From: Aurantiochytrium sp. KH105
Taxonomy: Eukaryota; Sar; Bigyra; Thraustochytrida; Thraustochytriidae
DNA: 64,000 nt
Direction: 5' to 3'
NCBI GenBank assembly: GCA_003116975.1
Contig: BGKB01000097.1
Coordinates: forward strand, 124,001-188,000
In this document: piece after piece, positions 57,401-64,000 of the stretch
Numbering within the stretch: position 1 is the stretch's first letter
How the letters are laid out: every line of letters begins with the position of its first letter
Program-made: the position numbers and the translations under genes
The notes under the pieces: generated by a model
The model's database searches: none
What the model was told of the DNA's origin: nothing
Seen by the model: the letters and a program-made list of their open reading frames with translations, nothing else

Positions 57401-60399
57401 ACGGCGCGAACTTCAAAGTTTCGATCATTGGCCAGCACCATAAAGGAGCGGATAAGCTCTGGGCTCTGCAAAAGAATTGGGGCGAATCGTTGCGAGAGGT
57501 CTTCCACCACGTACTGGCGCAACGCCACGTCCTCATCCGTCATGGCCACCATGACGAGCCGCGCCATGATGTGATGGACAGCATGCATGTCAAGGGAAGG
57601 AACGCGGTCATCGTCTGCATATCGATCCTCCTCGTCAACGACAAAGACTCCATTTGATGAGGCTTGCGTATTGGCGGTATTAGAGGTTAGCGGAGGCGTT
57701 TGCGGTCTTCCTTGCTGCTGCTGTTGTTGTTGCTGCTGTTGCTGCTGCTTTGGCTTTGTGCTGTCCGAAGCGGCTGAGGCACTGTTCGTTGCATCGTCCT
57801 TATTTCGAGCATCCACAGAAAAGATGCCAGCATGCGCAAACATGCTCTCCGAAAGTGAGAATCGTTGGCGAGGGTCTGACCCAGAGCTCTGTGAAGACCT
57901 CTTGCTTAATATTCGCGAAGGCGACCCTGATGCAAAGGTTTTACCCGAGACTGCAGCGGCGAGCTTGCAGGTGGCAGCATGAGCCGCAAGCGCACGCGTG
58001 AGCACATAGCCTGCAGCTCGGCATGCTTCCATTCTCACGCGGGGATCCGCGGCCTCGAAATGCCGCGCGACAAGTGATACGAGAATCGGGATAAGGTCAA
58101 TGCTCTCAAACTTGAACGTCGACAAGGTCCTGAGAGCCAGAATTTGCATTTGCGCGCTTGGGTCAGAGTCCGCGTACTGCTCCTTTTCCGATCTTTGCTT
58201 CAAGACGTTGGAGTTCACGGTCGTACCGGTGTTGGCCCAAAAATTTGCGGCCCTCCATTTGAAGTCCTTCCAGACTTCCCGCATAGACGACCCATTGTCC
58301 GAGGTGCGCGAATCCGCACGAGCGGAGCGGTGAGAAGCGCTTGCGGGCGACGCGTTTGCAGCGCTTTCTCGTCTGGAAACATACGAGCTGAGCGTCTCGG
58401 TCTCGAGTTGGTTGTTGAGGGCAAGCTTGCGCGTGAGCTTGAACTGCTTTTCTTGGACGTGCTGCTGAAAAGCGCGATTTTTCTTGCCGCCGCGGACCGC
58501 GGAGACAGACAAAATGGCCGTCACTTCCTGAAGAAGGCGCGCCTGAAGGACAATGGCGTCGTTGGCAAGGGTGTCGGTGAGAACAGCTAGCGTGGCGACG
58601 AGGCCTTCGCTAAGACCGCCACCGAATAAATAGGGAATGAGGGCGCGGAGAGGTTCATTAGAACCGAGGACGCCTACAACGTTGTGGGACTGCAAAAGCA
58701 GGCGGAGACAGTAAAGTGCCTCGGGGCAAAAGGGCCATCTGGGTGTGGCCGTGAGGCCGTCGCGAATGGTTTCGATGACTTGCAAAAGGTGGCTTTCGAT
58801 AATCGCAGAGGCCTTGTTGAGCGTGCTCATTTGGCCAAGAGCACGAAAAGCTGCCGGGCGGCTGCTCACGCGTGCGCTCTTTGCGGATTCGTCAGTGTTT
58901 GTTGTGCCGTTCGCAGACGAATTGGAAGTAGTCGAAGCCGACGAAGGTGGCACTGGGGACGAGATGGGAGGCGTTGAAGAGGGCGGCGGGGGTGGTGGCG
59001 TCGATGGCATGCTGCTGCTATTGGCTTTGCCCCGATCCCAAGTCGCGGCTAAGCGATGTTGCCCCGCGGAAGATGATGCGGAAGTGGCGGCTTGGCCTTG
59101 ACCTGATCCCGAAGTCGGAATTCCTGCGTTCATGGGAGATGAACTTGCCGACGAAATGAGGTAACGAAGACTTTGTGAGAGAAAAACAGCAACCGATGAC
59201 GGATCTGGACAATGCAGCGCCAATCGAGGAAGAATCATCATGACAGTTTCTCGTACGAGCGGATCGCTATGGAACCGCACATCGGGAAGCCAAATGCACT
59301 GGTCAAAAATTTCATCGAAACGAAAGCGTATGAACTCCCCCGTACACTCGCCAATCAGCTCGTAGAACCCTAGCAAAGCGCCGTGCAAGGCCGCAGCATT
59401 GCGAAAACTCTGTCCACTCGAATGCGAGAGGGTAGATGGGCCTGCATCACCATTTGCACCGGGACCAGCACCCGCAGCAGCACCAGCGCCACCCGCGTGG
59501 TCGTGGTGGTGGTGATGCAATGCGTCACCCGATCCTGTTGATCCGTGTCCGCTGCCGCTGATGAAGCCAAAGAGGCTGCTTGGCTTGCTCCCCGCAGCGG
59601 CTCGCTTGAGCTTCGAGAAGCGACGACTTCGTGGAGATGTGACACCGCCTCTGGACCCCGTACTGGCGCTGCGAGCCCCGGAAAAGGATCCGTATGGGTC
59701 TGGGAACTGTTTCCTTGCGAGTTCCCAAATGTCGTTGTACAGTTTGTATTTTTGACGCGCCTCGCGCTGTGCGATGACGCGCAGTGCGTAACGAAGAGCA
59801 ATGGAGGCCGTGAAGCGAATACGGAAGTGTTTGTCACACAGTGCACTGTAAATACTGCCAAAGAAGTCTTCGCTATGAATGTTAAACAGTGTTGGCGCGT
59901 TGAGGGCAAACTCTTTGAGCATGAGCACAGCGGCCAAGCGCTTCATTTCATGATTCGTTTTGGCGTCGAGCCAGGCGATTGCCTTTTTGGACTCTCGCTC
60001 GACAAAAAAGGATGTCACAGAGGCTGGACCGGTAGCCAAGGTTCCGAGCACGTGACATGCAGATTCGAGCGCCACGAGGCCAGCGCTCTTGTCCGAGGCA
60101 GGAATGCGGCCCGAAGCTTCCTGCTGGACGATGCGTGTTAAAAGGTTTATGACCACTACCTGAATGTTTCTATTTTTCACCTCGGGGTGAGCCATGTGAA
60201 CGATTTCGTTAATGAGGATCGTGCACGCGAGACTGTCTGTGGAGCTCGAGGTTTTCTTCCACACCTCCATTTGAGCAATGACAGTTTTTAGAACGCGAGC
60301 AAAGCTCTCGCTTGACCGGCTGCGACTTTCTTGCTCCAAGTAGCGCCGCACGCGCTTTGTCGCAATGATGCGGTCATCTTTGTTTTTGGTGCGGAGCGA
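48433..60399 (-). CDS. TOR: TOR serine/threonine kinase (PIKK), unusually large
   Basis: One open exon of 11,967 nt (3,988 codons from the acceptor at 60399) encodes a complete TOR minus its first exon. HEAT repeats fill the N-terminal half, followed by FAT domain, FRB (near 49780-50125: ELIRIAVLWHEKW ... QAWDLYYGVF), kinase domain with GDRHPSNLML catalytic loop and HIDFGDCFE (DFG at 49051-49059), and FATC ending in GWSACW. TOR is normally about 2,500 aa. The excess is long disordered inserts: His- and Gly-rich near 59,500, polyQ near 57,720, a Pro-rich block near 55,900-56,150, and others near 52,400-53,200 and 50,760-51,450. TOR is the central growth and nutrient kinase. The reading frame enters a stop just upstream of the CTGTAG acceptor, so a short first exon must exist; a candidate ATG at 60564 (MAAWEAHVLREIKSL) fits the family but I could not fix its donor. 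Confidence 0.96.
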   Translation of the reverse strand, partial: SLRTKNKDDRIIATKRVRRYLEQESRSRSSESFARVLKTVIAQMEVWKKTSSSTDSLACTILINEIVHMAHPEVKNRNIQVVVINLLTRIVQQEASGRIPASDKSAGLVALESACHVLGTLATGPASVTSFFVERESKKAIAWLDAKTNHEMKRLAAVLMLKEFALNAPTLFNIHSEDFFGSIYSALCDKHFRIRFTASIALRYALRVIAQREARQKYKLYNDIWELARKQFPDPYGSFSGARSASTGSRGGVTSPRSRRFSKLKRAAAGSKPSSLFGFISGSGHGSTGSGDALHHHHHDHAGGAGAAAGAGPGANGDAGPSTLSHSSGQSFRNAAALHGALLGFYELIGECTGEFIRFRFDEIFDQCIWLPDVRFHSDPLVRETVMMILPRLALHCPDPSSVAVFLSQSLRYLISSASSSPMNAGIPTSGSGQGQAATSASSSAGQHRLAATWDRGKANSSSMPSTPPPPPPSSTPPISSPVPPSSASTTSNSSANGTTNTDESAKSARVSSRPAAFRALGQMSTLNKASAIIESHLLQVIETIRDGLTATPRWPFCPEALYCLRLLLQSHNVVGVLGSNEPLRALIPYLFGGGLSEGLVATLAVLTDTLANDAIVLQARLLQEVTAILSVSAVRGGKKNRAFQQHVQEKQFKLTRKLALNNQLETETLSSYVSRRESAANASPASASHRSARADSRTSDNGSSMREVWKDFKWRAANFWANTGTTVNSNVLKQRSEKEQYADSDPSAQMQILALRTLSTFKFESIDLIPILVSLVARHFEAADPRVRMEACRAAGYVLTRALAAHAATCKLAAAVSGKTFASGSPSRILSKRSSQSSGSDPRQRFSLSESMFAHAGIFSVDARNKDDATNSASAASDSTKPKQQQQQQQQQQQQGRPQTPPLTSNTANTQASSNGVFVVDEEDRYADDDRVPSLDMHAVHHIMARLVMVAMTDEDVALRQYVVEDLSQRFAPILLQSPELIRSFMVLANDRNFEVRAVAVDALGCFASQAPSRIMPSVHTVLLRHLNELNFAVEPKHREESVMLLGLLIRSLNPALARPHISTVIDTLLPKIHRVHRGVATAMLATLGEVARVGDEATLSPLLARVLPIIVTILDDGSSSTFLKREVALSTLAIMASNAALPIWPYLCFPQLLQSILKTMVMPGAPVELRKQAMITYGVLGALDPWLFTNHQQLAAEGVGSSLEGESAASIPKLLLAFGGSRDLPAAVLQAFAARKVDSDDEADDSSSEPEEEVYFTDSFVEGSSFDLDSHGQQHSYHASASTTDGFGSGSFRALSKNSSSLQPPPTLYADHNRPLETAILSGARATTRSGWQSGEAPGSRPMPAASGGLWGSRSRRTSYLVKSDLYPVPGTSSETLATEESHDSLPKGINEAAILHSPQPSVPAHEVSPVIRPVPRPSSAHLPSTAFPDLPPLPPPPPPPGPPPADAFPMSGLEQMSSILGGDHSGARRTLGGANFGHPGGRGSALFPSAEPQQSQDSGLMMLPGPPGVTGTNAHVAGVPPGFIPGGAHRRAATANPTFQDTLTSSSNQARRASARALNGRGRGRRKSSIRVVAQQINVMSHTSKNKRRQSTLYQFHQAPGRSTGAENLSSKPGDHSFAASAANRPNVLAQTPVKASTISVSGAAGTRADATKATGPANASTAVAAQSVSAGSALDEAAGANSAWHATNGAQVFTGAAAYAAAAANQQIQDQLADEEVQADLLDQTSASAILPSAVQMNAEYYPRVAITALSKVLARSQLEHEEHLMSAIEAINRVFRALESNFSLFLPLVMPRLIHVIQRAGLHGRPITSKKLQELIFLVKIVKDDITPYVAAIFELNHEIWNGKHKTAIVELVDALVDTLSPDALRPYMATVLDDMLSLLHSERDALQFVDSTHVLHVLSRFRSAIDEHLYLVIPTLCALIDSTLVPLEIRAKSVSTLKFIIRSCNVSEYASLIIHPIVHALEDCKARSAAAAASVSVPESSESSATEASSSTASAAAQVARNKGERTLFILVMEALESLVFRLEEDFAVYVSLVEKALGEVVASGLFLLLPGSPHSTTGIVGKEGAAIESYLALVNRVLRGQALDRPKWLNAKNEVELLYLEKPLKESATRKTRTQSMVRSHSMDLSQLKPAWHTAQISTEAEWLEWMRRFTLALLRQSPIEAIYVCHALAETYDPVARELFNAAFLSCWDNLESNARDSLVDQMELAMKSPKIPKDLLQVFLGLVDFMEHDDKPLPIDLRVLSDVAIRCQAYAKALRFKELEFRTVPEDCIEKLININNNLEMHHAAAGVVLFARSHFSETTEVKPLWYERLQKWDEALQAYDQKMHQLECDLRGRQPSSSRNGLSRSSWPVKEQLNLTVGRLRCLNKVGGWNSVLSLLEGHWAELREIDQSLARVASSPREGSAHSPRADATPSSPGSASSPPVLSHFLPKFRGSSDHLAILDPSLGNGDHASGRRRSLDEGPGGTTSTLGQPIGVLMRNRSHASSSVVSHNTDEELSESRLGALRLAYGEDEVTGPRSPKSATERPQPELKALFGQSGSFVPAPNNAESASTDRIYSSLGEKSPTSYPQPLVGLSSPVDLGPHVPDQAYVGAVRATSPFDAAGDSLSPVSRDIRDYYKGMGAFSGVVSNEVEKELSKHREVAEVSGYSQEISQRSNMATNAEQSTESDLRWYAQKLATIGGLASYALGKWENLARFVPYLDTSRTDGCTLNVILALHEGRLEHAQTFIDHSYTILDKALTSLVAESYGRAYPHLIQVQHMVELQEILDYKKLLRQENTEEAKLYLNRLRRVWSARLQGVQNTASSYMLILAYRSIIVDPVDDLDTWLHFAKIARKEKLLNLSLQALMRLGIGASIDNQGMSLRAEGTRSLTALLDYDEEKADLQFFSKEDMSFHMVTPSERGRAHIRARKFKVKPRVAFAYVKYIWASGHHVEAVHRLRRLRLVLMRCLEADHPLDLGLQSSSFLRTEHATREHARDDSGQSSNDGSMFASSSRRLHKLRRGDKVSEEAGSPRSAFTSGDEEGSGDLSDGGDVFASNEPKTSAAVIGDANALFSMSDLDQLRAEMNAADEAEGKGPRVDESDADLEDYLIPDLQALDVNFQRKDALRKLVVQCSNKLGAWLIAVKDKQAALAPSPRDTDSGARPPVAPQQPMERAPSAQNGRGGANHESDARPTSPPGSPRLGPVPRSRARPRRARMSITATIHKGYDSTSLRGDSLMSRDPLLLEEQSKHIFGQILQCYRDATDLDPNNYKAWHAWALANFRASVSPQLAAAHADGEAKTDEGGALQDQRQFVVPAINGFFRSISLGRERGIDVLQDILRLLTLWFSHYEEEAVKRSVHEGFGTLEIDVWLGVIPQLIARLKTDGDLVCELLLRIGEAHPQTLIYPLTVASKSDDPARSAAAKHVIRGMHNLYPALAEEAIVVSRELIRIAVLWHEKWYVRLEDASRAYFTENPDVDAMAEILISLHHDMDEDGPQTLHEVAFVQAYGLNLEEAAEWLWQFKASGNKNKTFLDQAWDLYYGVFRQIKQQLQHKQIELRNVSPILLRARDLQLAVPGTYQVGAPVIRIAGFEPSVRIISSKQRPRVITIMGSDGFSHMFLLKGNEDLRMDERVMQLFGLVNGLLHLDEDTSKLGLEIQRYAVVPLSSSSGVVEWVPHTDTLHRLIEEYRESRRIPIQVEHKLMNEFYTKYDDLTVMQKVEIFQHALDNTSGQDLARVLWLKSPNSEVWIDRRTNYTRSLAAMSMVGYILGLGDRHPSNLMLERSSGRILHIDFGDCFESTMHRENFPETVPFRLTRMLVKAMEASGIDGTFRHTCHAVMHVLRENHESILTMLEAFVYDPLVSWRILNPDKDGKEGDTAVSASAAVAAAVAEAGASKDATANGFSSTAARSENRRHSASSDKIAGSGPQKPEKSTLNQRAVDVIDRVRDKLQGTDFAGSGEVDGEPSALSVKEQVEKLINQATSHENLAQLYRGWSACW

Positions 60400-61120
60400 C
60401 TACAGGTGGATAGGCCAAGCAAGACAAAGCGTCAGTATGTTGGGGTTGGTTATTCGTGCCTTCCACCACCACCATCACCACTACCACCAACACCATTTCT
60501 TCTTCTTCCTCTTTGAGAACAAGCTCTTGATCTCTCGCAGCACGTGCGCCTCCCATGCCGCCATGATTCTCCTACGCGCTACACCTGCGGCCTGGCGGCC
60601 TCGACCCAGTCGGGCCTGCGTAGTCGTGCGGCAAGGGACCGGCACGGGTCGAGGGCCTCGCGTCGAATTCACATTTTTCCTCCACCCTCTCCTCTCCAGA
60701 CGTCGCTGCGACGGGAAACTCACGTCGAGGGTCTTGCGCAGCGTCTGCTGGCCCTTGTCGTTGACCTGCTGCGACTGCCGCAGGTTCATGCTGGCCGCGC
60801 CGCCGCCGCCGCCGCCGCAGCCGCCGCGCGTCGGTCTCCCGGAGGATTTTTTTGCTCTGCGCCGCCTCGTCTTCGCGCGAGGGCATTCTCCACTTGCGGC
60901 GCCGGGCGCAAGTGCGAAATGCCCGCCCTCGGAAGTGAAGTATACGCGCCGCAAGTGGCGAGGCGCGGCGGCGGGCCGGTTTTGCAGCGTCGTACGCGCG
61001 AGAAGAGGGGCAAAGTCCCGGATTGATTCCTTTCGCGGCGGCAGCGTCAGTCGGAGCTTCCCAAATCCGAATCGAGAAACCCGCGAGCTGGCCGACGCCA
61101 GGAACTCGCCAACGGAGAAG
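60400..61120. promoter_or_regulatory. Divergent upstream region with CACTTGCG inverted repeats
   Basis: This 0.7-kb region separates TOR and the NEL gene and probably contains the TOR first exon (about 60490-60564) and its intron. It contains an inverted repeat (60881-60924) built around CACTTGCG and a third copy near 60950. Regulatory function is inference. Confidence 0.45.
60881..60924. repeat. Imperfect inverted repeat (18-bp arms)
   Basis: Arms GGGCATTCTCCACTTGCG and CGCAAGTGCGAAATGCCC match at 15 of 18 positions around an 8-bp GC-rich loop, about 200 bp upstream of the NEL gene start. Confidence 0.85.
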
Positions 61121-63364
61121 ATGCTCGTCCACTCGGCGCGGACGTCCACGACGAAGCGGGACACGGACGCCTGGCTGGAGAGCGAGGGCGGACCCGGCCT
61201 CGCTCTGGCGCTTGCCGGGTGCCGCAAGTTCTGGGCCGACGACGAAGACAGCAACGACCAAGGTCCCAAGACGGGCGAAAACGCCAGCGACGCCCAAGGG
61301 CTCAGCGGCGGGCGCCTGCGGACGCTCATTGTGATTCCGCCAAAGTGGCGTGAGGTGGCTGTGTTGGCGCTTGGCGAAACGCGATTGCCACGGCTCGACT
61401 TTCGCTGCTCTGTCATTTTGACGAGTTGTCCCAAGCTCGAACGTGTGGACGAAGGATACACCGTGAATGGGGACCTGACCATCGAGCATTGCAACGAGCT
61501 CGTCGAGTTGCCGCCGAATTTAGCCGTCTACGGCTCGCTGACGATTCTTCGCTGCGCCAAATTCGCGCGACTCGGACCTGGAACCTTTGTTTCGGGGGAC
61601 TGCCGCATCCAGGGTTGCAAAGCCTTCCAGCACCTCCCCTCAGAGTTCCGAATCGGCGGAAATTTGGAGTTAAACATGTTGGACGAACTCGAGACGCTTC
61701 CTCGTGATCTTGCGATAGGAGGGCGTGCAATCTTTTCCTATGGCCCGACGCTGGCTCTCCGCACGGACGAAGAAATTCTCGCGCGGACCGCTCCCGATCG
61801 AGTCAAGAGCGAGATGGTAAGAAAACTGCAAGTACCTACGCATCGCCGAGCCGTCGTGGCAGGAAGCTTGCGTGCTCTCGGCTGCAAGCGACTTGAGCTG
61901 GGCGAAAACTCGTGGGTAGGCGGGTCGCTTTGCGTCGCTTCGGAGGGCGGGCCGACGGGCCTGCTGGGTTCATCGACAATTCCATCCCCGCGACTTCTTC
62001 CATTTTCAAGACTATTCGTCGGTGGAAATCTATATCTTGAAGGTCTCACCGGCGCCGCCGAGCTCTCGGAGAACTTGAACGTACGCGGCGAATTTGTCGA
62101 GCTGCGTTCCTGCTGGGGCGTTTCTCACCTTCCCTCGAGTTTGTTCGACGTGCGCAGTGCGACGAAGCCGCTGTATATTCGACTTATTGGAACTGGTCTT
62201 CGCGGAGGCGCTCTTGATGTCGTTCGAACCATGCAAGTACCTCACGTGAACGTGGAAATTTCGGGCGCTCAGCTCGAGGAACTCGCGGCTGCCGCGCAGC
62301 AGTCCAGCAAGCAGCTCGCGGAGCAAGAGCTCGCGGAGCATATTCGTAACTGGCACCCAACACTTCACCTCGAAGTCGACCCGGCTTATCAACGAGGGCT
62401 CCAGCTCTTCCTCACCAAACTGAGGAGCTCCAAAGAATACACCAATGAGGTGCTCCGCGTCGGCCTCGTGCGCCGCGTGCGTGAAGCATTGGAGCTGCTA
62501 GCTCAGGAAGATCTTTCTACGCGTGCCGAGCTACTCTCGCGCGTGTGTGATAGTGTCGACAGCTGCGGAGATAAGCCCATCTGGGCACTGAACCAAATAT
62601 GCGCTCTGGCCGCCATTATCAAAGCTCGCAGGGACGCTGACGCGCTTCGCGAGGTGGGACGAGCCATCATGCGGCTTGGAATTGTACATGACTTTGCAAT
62701 GCGCAAAGTGACGGCGCTGGGTCCGAGTGTTGACGAGGTGTGCGTGTTTTTGAGGTACGAAGTTGATCTTCGCGAGCGCCTCGCGCTTCCTGTATCAGCG
62801 GTAGAAATGCTGTATCCTCACTATGTAAACATTGGGTCAGAAGACCTCGAGGCGGCCGCACGAGCTGTGGAAGCCGCCACGGAATCCTCATTCCAGCAGT
62901 GGCTCTCTGCTTGGGATGAGTGGCGTCGATTCCTGCGTTGGCAGCAAGTCGTTCCTTATGATCAGCTGCAATGTGCTGATGCTTCTTTTCGATTTTCGGG
63001 AGCATGGTCTCGCGCGGTTGTGCTCCGTGGCGAAGAGTGCGGATATGACGAGGTGGCCGAGTATTGGGAACGCACAGGGCTAGACCTTTTCACGAATTCT
63101 CGAGTTGATGCACAGACGTTATTTTGCGGGTTGTTGCGTGCGCCCGGCCCGTCTGAGTCCTCGCGTTTGCAGCTCGAGGGCGGAATCATTATGGCAGAGG
63201 ATGCAGCAGAGCAGAGAGACATTGACGCGGCCGAATCCGCGTCGTTCGCGCGACACCGCGCGGAAACAGTGGGCGGTGGCCGTCGTCGCAATGCTCTGTA
63301 CCGCCTCTGGGCAAGCATCTGTTCCATCCTTCCTTCGCGCAATAGCAAGGCTCTTTTGGTGTGA
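61121..63364 (+). CDS. LRR-like solenoid protein with C-terminal NEL-type E3 ubiquitin ligase domain
   Basis: An intronless gene of 747 aa from the ATG at 61121 (earlier in-frame ATGs back to 60365 read through GC-rich, TOR-overlapping sequence). Residues about 80-380 hold a solenoid of roughly 20-residue repeats such as VNGDLTIEHCNELVELPPNL and VGGNLYLEGLTGAAELSENL, a form common in bacterial LRR-like proteins. Residues about 400-610 match the NEL (novel E3 ligase) domain of IpaH/SspH/SlrP-type effectors: an FLTKLRSS helix, the catalytic C-x-D motif with Cys482 and Asp484 (SCGDKPIWALNQI), RLGIVHDFAMRKV, DEVCVFLRYEVDLRERLALP and a final WLSAWDEWRRFL. In NEL enzymes the Cys accepts ubiquitin from E2 and the LRR both binds targets and represses the enzyme. 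Catalytic residues look intact. Domain calls are from pattern; function in this host is inference. Confidence 0.85.
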   Translation: MLVHSARTSTTKRDTDAWLESEGGPGLALALAGCRKFWADDEDSNDQGPKTGENASDAQGLSGGRLRTLIVIPPKWREVAVLALGETRLPRLDFRCSVILTSCPKLERVDEGYTVNGDLTIEHCNELVELPPNLAVYGSLTILRCAKFARLGPGTFVSGDCRIQGCKAFQHLPSEFRIGGNLELNMLDELETLPRDLAIGGRAIFSYGPTLALRTDEEILARTAPDRVKSEMVRKLQVPTHRRAVVAGSLRALGCKRLELGENSWVGGSLCVASEGGPTGLLGSSTIPSPRLLPFSRLFVGGNLYLEGLTGAAELSENLNVRGEFVELRSCWGVSHLPSSLFDVRSATKPLYIRLIGTGLRGGALDVVRTMQVPHVNVEISGAQLEELAAAAQQSSKQLAEQELAEHIRNWHPTLHLEVDPAYQRGLQLFLTKLRSSKEYTNEVLRVGLVRRVREALELLAQEDLSTRAELLSRVCDSVDSCGDKPIWALNQICALAAIIKARRDADALREVGRAIMRLGIVHDFAMRKVTALGPSVDEVCVFLRYEVDLRERLALPVSAVEMLYPHYVNIGSEDLEAAARAVEAATESSFQQWLSAWDEWRRFLRWQQVVPYDQLQCADASFRFSGAWSRAVVLRGEECGYDEVAEYWERTGLDLFTNSRVDAQTLFCGLLRAPGPSESSRLQLEGGIIMAEDAAEQRDIDAAESASFARHRAETVGGGRRRNALYRLWASICSILPSRNSKALLV

Positions 63365-63401
63365 GAGAAGAAGAACAATGTATATACGTTTTTTTATCGT
63401 C

Positions 63402-64000
63402 TTACAAAATAAAGTCTTGAAGTAACCTGTCGAGCTCGTCTGTGTTTTCCTCGACAAGTCCGTCAAACGAGGATGATGAAGAAGAAAACGAGGCACCAGC
63501 ACCAAAAGTAGCCGTTCCTGTTTGATCTGGAAGGAGGCTAGCGCCAAGCATGGCGTCCACAGCTTGTTGAGACGGCTCGGTCCCGGTGTTGTTTTGGACA
63601 AAGATTGAACGCGTTTGTAACGACGCGCCCGGTCGATGGCCAGACGAAGGTTGAGTTTTGGAATAGGGCTGCGGCAAAGCGAACGAGGACGCCTGATTTT
63701 GGCGCCTATTTTGCGTGTGATCGTTCTGCGAGCGCCGATCGAGGTGGTGTGTGGGTGCGTGGCGAATGGCCTGCTGCTGTTGTTGTCTCTGATTGTGTCT
63801 CTTCTGGCGTTGGGCCTCTTCATTGGCCTGGTGCTGCTTCAGCGCACTGACCTCGCGCACGAGATCCCGCAAAGCATCTTCCTGCCGGCGAATTTGCTTC
63901 CGCAAGGTGTCGCATTCGCCAAGAATTTCTTCTCGAAGAACCGAAAGCCGGGCATGTCCGACCTCGGCGTGTCCGTAATAAAAGTCGCGGCCCGGCGCAG
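63402..64000 (-). CDS. Coiled-coil protein, C-terminal part (5' end outside window)
   Basis: The minus frame is open from the right edge to a stop at 63402 (199 codons visible, no ATG needed inside). Residues about 15-50 of the fragment form a heptad-patterned coiled coil (LSVLREEILGECDTLRKQIR), then a QR-rich and disordered tail, and it ends in LDRLLQDFIL. Composition with an acidic, hydrophobic C-terminal end is compatible with a transcription-factor tail, but I do not recognise the family. The 3' end lies 37 bp from the NEL gene, tail-to-tail. Confidence 0.65.
   Translation of the reverse strand, partial: APGRDFYYGHAEVGHARLSVLREEILGECDTLRKQIRRQEDALRDLVREVSALKQHQANEEAQRQKRHNQRQQQQQAIRHAPTHHLDRRSQNDHTQNRRQNQASSFALPQPYSKTQPSSGHRPGASLQTRSIFVQNNTGTEPSQQAVDAMLGASLLPDQTGTATFGAGASFSSSSSSFDGLVEENTDELDRLLQDFIL

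Noticed and set aside
59020-59700. Plus-strand frames opposite TOR
   Set aside because: The minus frame continues TOR without stops; the plus frames have no family resemblance.
60374-60556. Minus-strand 60-aa frame as TOR first exon
   Set aside because: It reads as polyglutamate and polyvaline from repeats, with no TOR-like sequence. The frame starting at 60564 resembles the TOR N-terminus better, though its donor is unresolved.
60365-61120. Upstream extension of the NEL gene to the ATG at 60365
   Set aside because: It would run across TOR's 5' end and through GC-rich, proline-run sequence. The ATG at 61121 starts just before the recognisable solenoid.
1-64000. tRNA or rRNA genes
   Set aside because: I saw no cloverleaf-like arrangement or rRNA signature in the gaps, but I could not run a covariance search, so absence is not proven.

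Overview
The window is nuclear DNA of a unicellular, flagellated eukaryote. Its genes have spliceosomal introns (GTAAG-type donors, AG acceptors) and encode eukaryotic hallmarks: TOR kinase, the U3 snoRNP protein IMP4, the flagellar radial-spoke protein RSPH9, an ataxin-3 Josephin protease, a VHS-GAT endosomal adaptor, an ABCG transporter and a separase-like protein. Dense packing, few introns, single-exon giant genes and the RSPH9 flagellar gene suggest a protist. My best guess is a stramenopile of the thraustochytrid/labyrinthulid type, but this is inference and could be wrong at the level of lineage.

Layout, left to right: the 5' part of a separase-like gene (minus, running off the left edge) head-to-head with a small unknown gene; an ABCG half-transporter; a TPR protein with a HET/TIR-like N-terminal domain; a penta-EF-hand protein; a repeat-rich gap; a disordered protein; a secreted ML-like lipid-binding protein; RSPH9; a decayed C48 (Ulp1-like) protease; ataxin-3; nitronate monooxygenase; IMP4; a 66-aa protein; a three-module FSH1 hydrolase-RWD-YchF GTPase; a 23-exon LRR-Roc-COR-TIR gene in which each leucine-rich repeat has its own 84-nt exon; a bL9-EF-hand fusion; an 11-WW/4-IQ/ankyrin protein; a GNAT fused to a ligand-depleted myo-inositol-oxygenase-like domain; a VHS-GAT adaptor; an MRH-domain membrane protein; a giant TOR kinase (about 12 kb, essentially one exon); an LRR-like protein ending in a NEL-type ubiquitin ligase domain, a family best known from bacterial type III effectors; and the C-terminal part of a coiled-coil protein at the right edge.

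Genes are often arranged head-to-head with short shared upstream regions (3585-3845, 24851-25109, 37590-38044, 46442-46923, 60400-61120) or tail-to-tail with very short gaps (36396-36518, 42491-42535, 63365-63401). They do not form an obvious pathway. Two themes stand out: unusual domain fusions, and three proteins whose domains elsewhere belong to immunity or host-microbe conflict (TIR/HET-like-TPR, LRR-Roc-COR-TIR, LRR-like-NEL). The most notable items are the NEL E3 ligase gene and the LRR-per-exon gene, whose first five repeat units look recently duplicated together with their introns.

All exon boundaries were set by reading frame, splice consensus and domain continuity only. No transcript evidence was available.
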